Positions 29,201-43,117 of a DNA stretch of 64,000 nucleotides are shown here, in pieces (within the stretch, counting starts at the first letter, position 1; each line of letters begins with the position of its first letter). The translations under genes and the position numbers were made by a program. The notes beneath the pieces were generated by a model that saw only the letters and a program-made list of their open reading frames with translations, had not been told where the DNA came from and searched no databases. The stretch comes from Pristionchus mayeri (lineage: Eukaryota; Nematoda; Chromadorea; Rhabditida; Neodiplogasteridae): contig BTRK01000005.1 of the NCBI GenBank assembly GCA_036245805.1, forward strand, positions 48,717,553 to 48,781,552. The letters are read 5' to 3'.

Positions 29201-32200
29201 AGCTCCATTTCAAAGAATACTCATTCCATGTATCGAGAACGACGATCACTTTTCGAAAAACGAGCTCTAGACGACGCTTTCAAAAATTTTTCGAAGACCC
29301 AAGTTCGCTCATGACCCAGTAAATAGGAGAGATGATGAACACACCGTGTTTAACATTTGGCCTTAGAGCATGTAGCTCCATTTCAAAGAATACTCATTGC
29401 ATGCATCGAGAACGACGATCATTTTTCGAAAAACGAGCACTAGACGCTTTCAAATTTTTTCGAAGAGCCAAGTTCGCTCATGACCCAGTAAAAAGGAGAG
29501 ATGATGAACACACCGTGTTTAACATTTGGCCTTATTTCAAAGAATACTCCCTGCACGCATCGAGAAATACGATCACTTTTCGAAAAACGAGCACTAGACG
29601 CTTTCAAAAATTTTTCGAAGAGCCAAGTTCGCTCATGACCCAGTAAAAAGGAGAGATGATGAACAGACCGTGTTTAACATTTGGCCTTAGAGCATGTAGC
29701 TCCATTTCAAAGAATACTCATTGCATGCATCGAGAACGACGATCATTTTTCGAAAAACGAGCACTAGACGCTTTCAAATTTTTTCGAAGAGCCAAGTTCG
29801 CTCATGACCCAGTAAAAAGGAGAGATGATGAACACACCGTGTTTAACATTTGGCCTTATTTCAAAGAATACTCCCTGCACGCATCGAGAAATACGATCAC
29901 TTTTCGAAAAACGAGCACTAGACGCTTTCAAAAATTTTTCGAAGAGCCAAGTTCGCTCATGACCCAGTAAAAAGGAGAGATGATGAACACACCGTGTTTA
30001 ACATTTGGCCTTAGAGCATGTAGCTCCATTTCAAAGAATACTCATTGCATGCATCGAGAAAGACGATCACTTTTCGAAAAACGAGCACTAGACGCTTTCA
30101 AAAATTTTTCGAAGAGCCAAGTTCGCTCATGACCCAGTAAAAAGGAGAGATGATGAACACACCGTGTTTAACATTTGGCCTTAGAGCATGTAGCTCCATT
30201 TCAAAGAATACTCATTCCATGTATCGAGAACGACGATCACTTTTCGAAAAACGAGCTCTAGACGACGCTTTCAAAAATTTTTCGAAGACCCAAGTTCGCT
30301 CATGACCCAGTAAATAGGAGAGATGATGAACACACCGTGTTTAACATTTGGCCTTAGAGCATGTAGCTCCATTTCAAAGAATACTCATTGCATGCATCGA
30401 GAACGACGATCATTTTTCGAAAAACGAGCACTAGACGCTTTCAAATTTTTTCGAAGAGCCAAGTTCGCTCATGACCCAGTAAAAAGGAGAGATGATGAAC
30501 ACACCGTGTTTAACATTTGGCCTTATTTCAAAGAATACTCCCTGCACGCATCGAGAAATACGATCACTTTTCGAAAAACGAGCACTAGACGCTTTCAAAA
30601 ATTTTTCGAAGAGCCAAGTTCGCTCATGACCCAGTAAAAAGGAGAGATGATGAACACACCGTGTTTAACATTTGGCCTTAGAGCATGTAGCTCCATTTCA
30701 AAGAATACTCATTGCATGCATCGAGAAAGACGATCACTTTTCGAAAAACGAGCACTAGACGCTTTCAAAAATTTTTCGAAGAGCCAAGTTCGCTCATGAC
30801 CCAGTAAAAAGGAGAGATGATGAACACACCGTGTTTAACATTTGGCCTTAGAGCATGTAGCTCCATTTCAAAGAATACTCATTGCATGCATCGAGAAAGA
30901 CGATCACTTTTCGAAAAACGAGCTCTAGACGACGCTTTCAAATTTTTTTCGAAGAGCCAAGTTCGCTCATGACCCAGTAAAAAGGAGAGATGATGAACAG
31001 ACCGTGTTTAACATTTGGCCTTAGAGCATGTAGCTCCATTTCAAAGAATACTCATTGCATGCATCGAGAAAAACGATCACTTTTCGAAAAACGAGCTCTA
31101 GACGACGCTTTCAAAAATTTTTCGAAGAGCCAAGTTCGCTCATGACCCAGTAAAGAGGAGAGATGATGAACAGACCGTGTTTAACATTTGGCCTTAGAGC
31201 ATGTAGCTCTATTTCAAAGAATACTCATTGCATGCATCGAGAAAGACGATCACTTTTCGAAAAACGAGCACTAGACGCTTTCAAAAATTTTTCGAAGAGC
31301 CAAGTTCGCTCATGACCCAGTAAAAAGGAGAGATGATGAACACACCGTGTTTAACATTTGGCCTTAGAGCATGTAGCTCCATTTCAAAGAATACTCATTG
31401 CATGCATCGAGAAAGACGATCACTTTTCGAAAAACGAGCACTAGACGCTTTCAAAAATTTTTCGAAGAGCCAAGTTCGCTCATGACCCAGTAAAAAGGAG
31501 AGATGATGAACACACCGTGTTTAACATTTGGCCTTAGAGCATGTAGCTCCATTTCAAAGAATACTCATTGCATGCATCGAGAAAGACGATCACTTTTCGA
31601 AAAACGAGCTCTAGACGACGCTTTCAAATTTTTTTCGAAGAGCCAAGTTCGCTCATGACCCAGTAAAAAGGAGAGATGATGAACAGACCGTGTTTAACAT
31701 TTGGCCTTAGAGCATGTAGCTCCATTTCAAAGAATACTCATTGCATGCATCGAGAAAAACGATCACTTTTCGAAAAACGAGCTCTAGACGACGCTTTCAA
31801 AAATTTTTCGAAGAGCCAAGTTCGCTCATGACCCAGTAAAGAGGAGAGATGATGAACAGACCGTGTTTAACATTTGGCCTTAGAGCATGTAGCTCCATTT
31901 CAAAGAATACTCATTGCATGCATCGAGAAAAACGATCACTTTTCGAAAAACGAGCTCTAGACGACGCTTTCAAAAATTTTTCGATTTTTCGAAGAGCCAA
32001 GTTCGCTCATGACCCAGTAAAAAGGAGAGATGATGAACAGACCGTGTTTAACATTTGGCCTTAGAGCATGTAGCTCCATTTCAAAGAATACTCATTGCAT
32101 GCATCGAGAAAAACGATCACTTTTCGAAAAACGAGCTCTAGACGACGCTTTCAAAAATTTTTCGAAGAGCCAAGTTCGCTCATGACCCAGTAAAGAGGAG

Positions 32201-33149
32201 AGATGATGAACAGACCGTGTTTAACATTTGGCCTTAGAGCATGTAGCTCCATTTCAAAGAATACTCATTGCATGCATCGAGAAAGACGATCACTTTTCGA
32301 AAAAACGAGCTCTAGACGACGCTTTCAAAAATTTTTCGAAGAGCCAAGTTCGCTCATGACCCAGTAAAAAGGAGAGATGATGAACAGACCGTGTTTAACA
32401 TTTGGCCTTAGAGCATGTAGCTCCATTTCAAAGAATACTCATTGCATGCATCGAGAAAAACGATCACTTTTCGAAAAACGAGCTCTAGACGACGCTTTCA
32501 AAAATTTTTCGAAGAGCCAAGTTCGCTCATGACCCAGTAAAAAGGAGAGATGATGAACAGACCGTGTTTAACATTTGGCCTTAGAGCATGTAGCTCCATT
32601 TCAAAGAATACTCATTGCATGCATCGAGAAAGACGATCACTTTTCGAAAAACGAGCTCTAGACGACGCTTTCAAAAATTTTTCGAAGAGCCAAGTTCGCT
32701 CATGACCCAGTAAAAAGGAGAGATGATGAACAGACCGTGTTTAACATTTGGCCTTAGAGCATGTAGCTCCATTTCAAAGAATACTCATTGCATGCATCGA
32801 GAAAAACGATCACTTTTCGAAAAACGAGCTCTAGACGACGCTTTCAAAAATTTTTCGAAGAGCCAAGTTCGCTCATGACCCAGTAAAGAGGAGAGATGAT
32901 GAACAGACCGTGTTTAACATTTGGCCTTAGAGCATGTAGCTCCATTTCAAAGAATACTCATTGCATGCATCGAGAAAGACGATCACTTTTCGAAAAAACG
33001 AGCTCTAGACGACGCTTTCAAAAATTTTTCGAAGAGCCAAGTTCGCTCATGACCCAGTAAAAAGGAGAGATGATGAACAGACCGTGTTTAACATTTGGCC
33101 TTAGAGCATGTAGCTCCATTTCAAAGAATACTCATTGCATGCATCGAGA

Positions 33150-34100
33150 ACGACGATCATTTTTCGAAAAACGAGCACTAGACGCTTTCAAAAATTTTTC
33201 GAAGAGCCAAGTTCGCTGATAGGGACCTAGTAAAAAGGAGAGATGATGAACAGACCGTGTTTAACATTTGGCCTTAGAGCATGTAGCTCCATTTCAAAGA
33301 ATACTCCTTGCACGCATCGAGAAATACGATCACTTTTCGAAAAACGAGCACTAGACGCTTTCAATTTTTTTTCGAAGAGCCAAGTTCGCTCATGACCCAG
33401 TAAAAAGGAGAGATGATGAACAGACCGTGTTTAACATTTGGCCTTAGAGCATGTAGCTCCATTTCAAAGAATACTCATTGCATGCATCCAGAACGACGAT
33501 CATTTTTCGAAAAACGAGCACTAGACGCTTTCAAAAATTTTTCGAAGAGCCAAGTTCGCTGATAGGGACCTAGTAAAAAGGAGAGATGATGAACAGACCG
33601 TGTTTAACATTTGGCCTTAGAGCATGTAGCTCCATTTCAAAGAATACTCCTTGCACGCATCGAGAAATACGATCACTTTTCGAAAAACGAGCACTAGACG
33701 CTTTCAATTTTTTTTCGAAGAGCCAAGTTCGCTCATGACCCAGTAAAAAGGAGAGATGATGAACAGACCGTGTTTAACATTTGGCCTTAGAGCATGTAGC
33801 TCCATTTCAAAGAATACTCATTGCATGCATCGAGAACGACGATCATTTTTCGAAAAACGAGCACTAGACGCTTTCAAAAATTTTTCGAAGAGCCAAGTTC
33901 GCTGATAGGGACCTAGTAAAAAGGAGAGATGATGAACAGACCGTGTTTAACATTTGGCCTTAGAGCATGTAGCTCCATTTCAAAGAATACTCCTTGCACG
34001 CATCGAGAAATACGATCACTTTTCGAAAAACGAGCACTAGACGCTTTCAATTTTTTTTCGAAGAGCCAAGTTCGCTCATGACCCAGTAAAAAGGAGAGAT
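33150..34100 (+). repeat. Dimeric higher-order repeat of satellite A, period 343 bp, three copies
   Basis: Two alternating monomer types repeat three times. One is a CATTGCATGCATC/ATCATTTTTCG type with GATAGGGACCTAG. The other is a CCTTGCACGCATC type with the rare TTCAATTTTTTTTCG core. The rare core lies at about 33361, 33704 and 34047, a constant spacing of 343 bp. The single change GCATCCAGAACG at about 33487 is private to the middle copy. Confidence 0.85.
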
Positions 34101-37100
34101 GATGAACAGACCGTGTTTAACATTTGGCCTTAGAGCATGTAGCTCCATTTCAAAGAATACTCATTGCATGCATCGAGAAAAACGATCACTTTTCGAAAAA
34201 CGAGCTCTAGACGACGCTTTCAAAAATTTTTCGAAGAGCCAAGTTCGCTCATGACCCAGTAAAAAGGAGAGATGATGAACAGACCGTGTTTAACATTTGG
34301 CCTTACAGCATGTAGCTCCATTTCAAAGAATACTCATTGCATGCATCGAGAAAGACGATCACTTTTCGAAAAACGAGCTCTAGACGACGCTTTCAAAAAT
34401 TTTTCGAAGAGCCAAGTTCGCTCATGACCCAGTAAAAAGGAGAGATGATGAACAGACCGTGTTTAACATTTGGCCTTAGAGCATGTAGCTCCATTTCAAA
34501 GAATACTCATTGCATGCATCGAGAAAGACGATCACTTTTCGAAAAACGAGCTCTAGACGACGCTTTCAAAAATTTTTCGAAGAGCCAAGTTCGCTCATGA
34601 CCCAGTAAAAAGGAGAGATGATGAACACACCGTGTTTAACATTTGGCCTTAGAGCATGTAGCTCCATTTCAAAGAATACTCATTGCATGCATCGAGAACG
34701 ACGATCATTTTTCGAAAAACGAGCACTAGACGCTTTCAAAAATTTTTCGAAGAGCCAAGTTCGCTGATAGGGACCTAGTAAAAAGGAGAGATGATGAACA
34801 GACCGTGTTTAACATTTGGCCTTAGAGCATGTAGCTCCATTTCAAAGAATACTCCTTGCACGCATCGAGAAATACGATCACTTTTCGAAAAACGAGCACT
34901 AGACGCTTTCAAATTTTTTTCGAAGAGCCAAGTTCGCTCATGACCCAGTAAAAAGGAGAGATGATGAACACACCGTGTTTAACATTTGGCCTTATTTCAA
35001 AGAATACTCCCTGCACGCATCGAGAAATACGATCACTTTTCGAAAAACGAGCACTAGACGCTTTCAAAAATTTTTCGAAGAGCCAAGTTCGCTCATGACC
35101 CAGTAAAAAGGAGAGATGATGAACACACCGTGTTTAACATTTGGCCTTAGAGCATGTAGCTCCATTTCAAAGAATACTCCTTGCACGCATCGAGAAATAC
35201 GATCACTTTTCGAAAAACGAGCACTAGACGCTTTCAAATTTTTTTCGAAGAGCCAAGTTCGCTCATGACCCAGTAAAAAGGAGAGATGATGAACACACCG
35301 TGTTTAACATTTGGCCTTATTTCAAAGAATACTCCCTGCACGCATCGAGAAATACGATCACTTTTCGAAAAACGAGCACTAGACGCTTTCAAAAATTTTT
35401 CGAAGAGCCAAGTTCGCTCATGCCCAGTAAAAAGGAGAGATGATGAACACACCGTGTTTAACATTTGGCCTTAGAGCATGTAGCTCCATTTCAAAGAATA
35501 CTCATTGCATGCATCGAGAAAGACGATCACTTTTCGAAAAACGAGCTCTAGACGACGCTTTCAAATTTTTTTCGAAGAGCCAAGTTCGCTCATGACCCAG
35601 TAAAAAGGAGAGATGATGAACAGACCGTGTTTAACATTTGGCCTTAGAGCATGTAGCTCCATTTCAAAGAATACTCATTGCATGCATCGAGAAAAACGAT
35701 CACTTTTCGAAAAACGAGCTCTAGACGACGCTTTCAAAAATTTTTCGAAGAGCCAAGTTCGCTCATGACCCAGTAAAAAGGAGAGATGATGAACAGACCG
35801 TGTTTAACATTTGGCCTTAGAGCATGTAGCTCCATTTCAAAGAATACTCATTGCATGCATCGAGAAAGACGATCACTTTTCGAAAAACGAGCTCTAGACG
35901 ACGCTTTCAAAAATTTTTCGAAGAGCCAAGTTCGCTCATGACCCAGTAAAAAGGAGAGATGATGAACAGACCGTGTTTAACATTTGGCCTTAGAGCATGT
36001 AGCTCCATTTCAAAGAATACTCATTGCATGCATCGAGAAAGACGATCACTTTTCGAAAAACGAGCTCTAGACGACGCTTTCAAAAATTTTTCGAAGAGCC
36101 AAGTTCGCTCATGACCCAGTAAAAAGGAGAGATGATGAACAGACCGTGTTTAACATTTGGCCTTAGAGCATGTAGCTCCATTTCAAAGAATACTCATTGC
36201 ATGCATCGAGAAAAACGATCACTTTTCGAAAAACGAGCTCTAGACGACGCTTTCAAAAATTTTTCGAAGAGCAAAGTTCGCTGATAGGGACCTAGTAAAA
36301 AGGAGAGATGATGAACAGACCGTGTTTAACATTTGGCCTTAGAGCATGTAGCTCCATTTCAAAGAATACTCCTTGCACGCATCGAGAAATACGATCACTT
36401 TTCGAAAAACGAGCACTAGACGCTTTCAAAAATTTTTCGAAGAGCCAAGTTCGCTCATGACCCAGTAAAAAGGAGAGATGATGAACAGACCGTGTTTAAC
36501 ATTTGGCCTTAGAGCATGTAGCTCCATTTCAAAGAATACTCATTGCATGCATCGAGAAAGACGATCACTTTTTGAAAAACGAGCACTAGACGCTTTCAAA
36601 TTTTTTTCGAAGAGCCAAGTTCGCTGATAGGGACCTAGTAAAAAGGAGAGATGATGAACAGACCGTGTTTAACATTTGGCCTTAGAGCATGTAGCTCCAT
36701 TTCAAAGAATACACATTGCACGCATCGAGAAAGACGATCACTTTTCGAAAAACGAGCACTAGACGCTTTCAAATTTTTTTCGAAGAGCCAAGTTCGCTCA
36801 TGACCCAGTAAAAAGGAGAGATGATGAACACACCGTGTTTAACATTTGGCCTTAGAGCATGTAGCTCCATTTCAAAGAATACTCATTGCATGCATCGAGA
36901 AAGACGATCACTTTTTGAAAAACGAGCACTAGACGCTTTCAAATTTTTTTCGAAGAGCCAAGTTCGCTGATAGGGACCTAGTAAAAAGGAGAGATGATGA
37001 ACAGACCGTGTTTAACATTTGGCCTTAGAGCATGTAGCTCCATTTCAAAGAATACTCATTGCATGCATCGAGAAAGACGATCACTTTTTGAAAAACGAGC

Positions 37101-37389
37101 ACTAGACGCTTTCAAATTTTTTTCGAAGAGCCAAGTTCGCTCATGACCCAGTAAAAAGGAGAGATGATGAACACACCGTGTTTAACATTTGGCCTTAGAG
37201 CATGTAGCTCCATTTCAAAGAATACTCATTGCATGCATCGAGAAAGACGATCACTTTTTGAAAAACGAGCACTAGACGCTTTCAAATTTTTTTCGAAGAG
37301 CCAAGTTCGCTCATGACCCAGTAAAAAGGAGAGATGATGAACACACCGTGTTTAACATTTGGCCTTAGAGCATGTAGCTCCATTTCAAA

Positions 37390-40300
37390 GAATTCTCATT
37401 GCATGCATCGAGAAAGACGATCACTTTTCGAAAAACGAGCTCTAGACGACGCTTTCAAAAATTTTTCGAAGAGCCAAGTTCGCTCATGACCCAGTAAAAA
37501 GGAGAGATGATGAACAGACCGTGTTTAACATTTGGCCTTAGAGCATGTAGCTCCATTTCAAAGAATACTCATTGCATGCATCGAGAAAGACGATCACTTT
37601 TTGAAAAACGAGCACTAGACGCTTTCAAATTTTTTTCGAAGAGCCAAGTTCGCTCATGACCCAGTAAAAAGGAGAGATGATGAACACACCGTGTTTAACA
37701 TTTGGCCTTAGAGCATGTAGCTCCATTTCAAAGAATACTCATTGCATGCATCGAGAAAGACGATCACTTTTTGAAAAACGAGCACTAGACGCTTTCAAAT
37801 TTTTTTCGAAGAGCCAAGTTCGCTCATGACCCAGTAAAAAGGAGAGATGATGAACACACCGTGTTTAACATTTGGCCTTAGAGCATGTAGCTCCATTTCA
37901 AAGAATATTCATTGCATGCATCGAGAAAGACGATCACTTTTTGAAAAACGAGCACTAGACGCTTTCAAATTTTTTTCGAAGAGCCAAGTTCGCTCATGAC
38001 CCAGTAAAAAGGAGAGATGATGAACACACCGTGTTTAACATTTGTCCTTAGAGCATGTAGCTCCATTTCAAAGAATACACATTGCACGCATCGAGAAAGA
38101 CGATCACTTTTCGAAAAACGAGCACTAGACGCTCAAAAATTTTTCGAAGAGCCAAGTTCGCTGATAGGGACCTAGTAAAAAGGAGAGATGATGAACAGAC
38201 CGTGTTTAACATTTGGCCTTAGAGCATGTAGCTCCATTTCAAAGAATACTCATTGCATGCATCGAGAAAGACGATCACTTTTTGAAAAACGAGCACTAGA
38301 CGCTTTCAAATTTTTTTCGAAGAGCCAAGTTCGCTCATGACCCAGTAAAAAGGAGAGATGATGAACAGACCGTGTTTAACATTTGGCCTTTGAGCATGTA
38401 GCTCCATTTCAAAGAATACTCCTTGCACGCATCGAGAAATACGATCACTTTTCGAAAAACGAGCACTAGACGCTTTCAAATTTTTTTCGAAGAGCCAAGT
38501 TCGCTCATGACCCAGTAAAAAGGAGAGATGATGAACACACCGTGTTTAACATTTGGCCTTAGAGCATGTAGCTCCATTTCAAAGAATACTCATTGCATGC
38601 ATCGAGAAAGACGATCACTTTTTGAAAAACGAGCACTAGACGCTTTCAAATTTTTTTCGAAGAGCCAAGTTCGCTCATGACCCAGTAAAAAGGAGAGATG
38701 ATGAACACACCGTGTTTAACATTTGTCCTTAGAGCATGTAGCTCCATTTCAAAGAATACACATTGCACGCATCGAGAAAGACGATCACTTTTCGAAAAAC
38801 GAGCACTAGACGCTCAAAAATTTTTCGAAGAGCCAAGTTCGCTGATAGGGACCTAGTAAAAAGGAGAGATGATGAACAGACCGTGTTTAACATTTGGCCT
38901 TAGAGCATGTAGCTCCATTTCAAAGAATACTCATTGCATGCATCGAGAAAGACGATCACTTTTTGAAAAACGAGCACTAGACGCTTTCAAATTTTTTTCG
39001 AAGAGCCAAGTTCGCTCATGACCCAGTAAAAAGGAGAGATGATGAACAGACCGTGTTTAACATTTGGCCTTTGAGCATGTAGCTCCATTTCAAAGAATAC
39101 TCCTTGCACGCATCGAGAAATACGATCACTTTTCGAAAAACGAGCACTAGACGCTTTCAAATTTTTTTCGAAGAGCCAAGTTCGCTCATGACCCAGTAAA
39201 AAGGAGAGATGATGAACACACCGTGTTTAACATTTGGCCTTAGAGCATGTAGCTCCATTTCAAAGAATACTCATTGCATGCATCGAGAAAGACGATCACT
39301 TTTTGAAAAACGAGCACTAGACGCTTTCAAATTTTTTTCGAAGAGCCAAGTTCGCTCATGACCCAGTAAAAAGGAGAGATGATGAACAGACCGTGTTTAA
39401 CATTTGGCCTTAGAGCATGTAGCTCCATTTCAAAGAATTCTCATTGCATGCATCGAGAAAGACGATCACTTTTCGAAAAACGAGCTCTAGACGACGCTTT
39501 CAAAAATTTTTCGAAGAGCCAAGTTCGCTCATGACCCAGTAAAAAGGAGAGATGATGAACAGACCGTGTTTAACATTTGGCCTTAGAGCATGTAGCTCCA
39601 TTTCAAAGAATTCTCATTGCATGCATCGAGAAAGACGATCACTTTTTGAAAAACGAGCACTAGACGCTTTCAAATTTTTTTCGAAGAGCCAAGTTCGCTC
39701 ATGACCCAGTAAAAAGGAGAGATGATGAACAGACCGTGTTTAACATTTGGCCTTAGAGCATGTAGCTCCATTTCAAAGAATTCTCATTGCATGCATCGAG
39801 AAAGACGATCACTTTTCGAAAAACGAGCTCTAGACGACGCTTTCAAAAATTTTTCGAAGAGCCAAGTTCGCTCATGACCCAGTAAAAAGGAGAGATGATG
39901 AACAGACCGTGTTTAACATTTGGCCTTAGAGCATGTAGCTCCATTTCAAAGAATACTCATTGCATGCATCGAGAAAGACGATCACTTTTTGAAAAACGAG
40001 CACTAGACGCTTTCAAATTTTTTTCGAAGAGCCAAGTTCGCTCATGACCCAGTAAAAAGGAGAGATGATGAACACACCGTGTTTAACATTTGGCCTTAGA
40101 GCATGTAGCTCCATTTCAAAGAATACTCATTGCATGCATCGAGAAAGACGATCACTTTTTGAAAAACGAGCACTAGACGCTTTCAAATTTTTTTCGAAGA
40201 GCCAAGTTCGCTCATGACCCAGTAAAAAGGAGAGATGATGAACACACCGTGTTTAACATTTGGCCTTAGAGCATGTAGCTCCATTTCAAAGAATATTCAT

Positions 40301-43000
40301 TGCATGCATCGAGAAAGACGATCACTTTTTGAAAAACGAGCACTAGACGCTTTCAAATTTTTTTCGAAGAGCCAAGTTCGCTCATGACCCAGTAAAAAGG
40401 AGAGATGATGAACACACCGTGTTTAACATTTGGCCTTAGAGCATGTAGCTCCATTTCAAAGAATTCTCATTGCATGCATCGAGAAAGACGATCACTTTTC
40501 GAAAAACGAGCTCTAGACGACGCTTTCAAAAATTTTTCGAAGAGCCAAGTTCGCTCATGACCCAGTAAAAAGGAGAGATGATGAACAGACCGTGTTTAAC
40601 ATTTGGCCTTAGAGCATGTAGCTCCATTTCAAAGAATACTCATTGCATGCATCGAGAAAGACGATCACTTTTTGAAAAACGAGCACTAGACGCTTTCAAA
40701 TTTTTTTCGAAGAGCCAAGTTCGCTCATGACCCAGTAAAAAGGAGAGATGATGAACACACCGTGTTTAACATTTGGCCTTAGAGCATGTAGCTCCATTTC
40801 AAAGAATACTCATTGCATGCATCGAGAAAGACGATCACTTTTTGAAAAACGAGCACTAGACGCTTTCAAATTTTTTTCGAAGAGCCAAGTTCGCTCATGA
40901 CCCAGTAAAAAGGAGAGATGATGAACACACCGTGTTTAACATTTGGCCTTAGAGCATGTAGCTCCATTTCAAAGAATATTCATTGCATGCATCGAGAAAG
41001 ACGATCACTTTTTGAAAAACGAGCACTAGACGCTTTCAAATTTTTTTCGAAGAGCCAAGTTCGCTCATGACCCAGTAAAAAGGAGAGATGATGAACACAC
41101 CGTGTTTAACATTTGTCCTTAGAGCATGTAGCTCCATTTCAAAGAATACACATTGCACGCATCGAGAAAGACGATCACTTTTCGAAAAACGAGCACTAGA
41201 CGCTCAAAAATTTTTCGAAGAGCCAAGTTCGCTGATAGGGACCTAGTAAAAAGGAGAGATGATGAACAGACCGTGTTTAACATTTGGCCTTAGAGCATGT
41301 AGCTCCATTTCAAAGAATACTCATTGCATGCATCGAGAAAGACGATCACTTTTTGAAAAACGAGCACTAGACGCTTTCAAATTTTTTTCGAAGAGCCAAG
41401 TTCGCTCATGACCCAGTAAAAAGGAGAGATGATGAACAGACCGTGTTTAACATTTGGCCTTTGAGCATGTAGCTCCATTTCAAAGAATACTCCTTGCACG
41501 CATCGAGAAATACGATCACTTTTCGAAAAACGAGCACTAGACGCTTTCAAATTTTTTTCGAAGAGCCAAGTTCGCTCATGACCCAGTAAAAAGGAGAGAT
41601 GATGAACACACCGTGTTTAACATTTGGCCTTAGAGCATGTAGCTCCATTTCAAAGAATACTCATTGCATGCATCGAGAAAGACGATCACTTTTTGAAAAA
41701 CGAGCACTAGACGCTTTCAAATTTTTTTCGAAGAGCCAAGTTCGCTCATGACCCAGTAAAAAGGAGAGATGATGAACACACCGTGTTTAACATTTGGCCT
41801 TAGAGCATGTAGCTCCATTTCAAAGAATTCTCATTGCATGCATCGAGAAAGACGATCACTTTTCGAAAAACGAGCTCTAGACGACGCTTTCAAAAATTTT
41901 TCGAAGAGCCAAGTTCGCTCATGACCCAGTAAAAAGGAGAGATGATGAACAGACCGTGTTTAACATTTGGCCTTAGAGCATGTAGCTCCATTTCAAAGAA
42001 TACTCATTGCATGCATCGAGAAAGACGATCACTTTTTGAAAAACGAGCACTAGACGCTTTCAAATTTTTTTCGAAGAGCCAAGTTCGCTCATGACCCAGT
42101 AAAAAGGAGAGATGATGAACACACCGTGTTTAACATTTGGCCTTAGAGCATGTAGCTCCATTTCAAAGAATACTCATTGCATGCATCGAGAAAGACGATC
42201 ACTTTTTGAAAAACGAGCACTAGACGCTTTCAAATTTTTTTCGAAGAGCCAAGTTCGCTCATGACCCAGTAAAAAGGAGAGATGATGAACACACCGTGTT
42301 TAACATTTGGCCTTAGAGCATGTAGCTCCATTTCAAAGAATATTCATTGCATGCATCGAGAAAGACGATCACTTTTTGAAAAACGAGCACTAGACGCTTT
42401 CAAATTTTTTTCGAAGAGCCAAGTTCGCTCATGACCCAGTAAAAAGGAGAGATGATGAACACACCGTGTTTAACATTTGTCCTTAGAGCATGTAGCTCCA
42501 TTTCAAAGAATACACATTGCACGCATCGAGAAAGACGATCACTTTTCGAAAAACGAGCACTAGACGCTCAAAAATTTTTCGAAGAGCCAAGTTCGCTGAT
42601 AGGGACCTAGTAAAAAGGAGAGATGATGAACAGACCGTGTTTAACATTTGGCCTTAGAGCATGTAGCTCCATTTCAAAGAATACTCATTGCATGCATCGA
42701 GAAAGACGATCACTTTTTGAAAAACGAGCACTAGACGCTTTCAAATTTTTTTCGAAGAGCCAAGTTCGCTCATGACCCAGTAAAAAGGAGAGATGATGAA
42801 CAGACCGTGTTTAACATTTGGCCTTTGAGCATGTAGCTCCATTTCAAAGAATACTCCTTGCACGCATCGAGAAATACGATCACTTTTCGAAAAACGAGCA
42901 CTAGACGCTTTCAAATTTTTTTCGAAGAGCCAAGTTCGCTCATGACCCAGTAAAAAGGAGAGATGATGAACACACCGTGTTTAACATTTGGCCTTAGAGC
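37390..43000 (+). repeat. Right-hand higher-order repeats of satellite A, offsets 1364 and 3071 bp
   Basis: Rare variants recur in a fixed order. GAATTCTCATTGC is at 37390, 40461 and 41825. ATTTGTCCTTAGAGC, followed by a monomer with the shortened GACGCTCAAAAATT core, is at 38041, 41112 and 42476. The offsets are 3071 bp (18 monomers) and 1364 bp (8 monomers). A further 681-bp (4-monomer) offset links 38041 and 38722. This domain is dominated by the TTTTTGAAAAACG and CAAATTTTTTTCG variants, unlike the central part of the array. Confidence 0.85.
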
Positions 43001-43117
43001 ATGTAGCTCCATTTGAAAGAATACTCATTGCATGCATCGAGAACGACGATCACTTTTCGAAAAACGAGCTCTAGACGACGCTTTCAAAAATTTTTCGAAG
43101 AGCCAAGTTCGCTGATA

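Larger units (their letters stand above)
1..43117 (+). repeat. Satellite A: tandem array of ~170-176 bp monomers, ~250 copies
   Basis: The whole stretch is head-to-tail copies of one monomer. Landmarks recurring in nearly every copy are CGAAAAACGAGC, the A/T core AAAAATTTTTCGAAGAGCC, AAGTTCGCTCATGACCC, GGAGAGATGATGAAC, CCGTGTTTAACATTTGG, GAGCATGTAGCTCCATTTC and AAGAATACTC. Monomer length changes by small fixed indels: GCACTAGACGC versus GCTCTAGACGACGC (+3), and TCATGACCCAG versus TGATAGGGACCTAG (+3), giving 170, 173 or 176 bp. A further variable block is CATTCCATGTATC / CATTGCATGCATC / CCTTGCACGCATC, and TTTTCGAAAA alternates with TTTTTGAAAA. The array is already under way at base 1, so its left end lies outside the window. 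No gene, promoter or other insertion was seen inside it. Length is close to a nucleosome repeat, as is common for satellites; a role in chromatin is only inference. Confidence 0.97.

Noticed and set aside
16405..32064. Repeated 60-104 codon plus-strand open frames in satellite A
   Set aside because: Their sameness follows from duplication of the same monomer pair. They contain no recognisable domain, so they are reported only as a finding about the 15-bp deletion.
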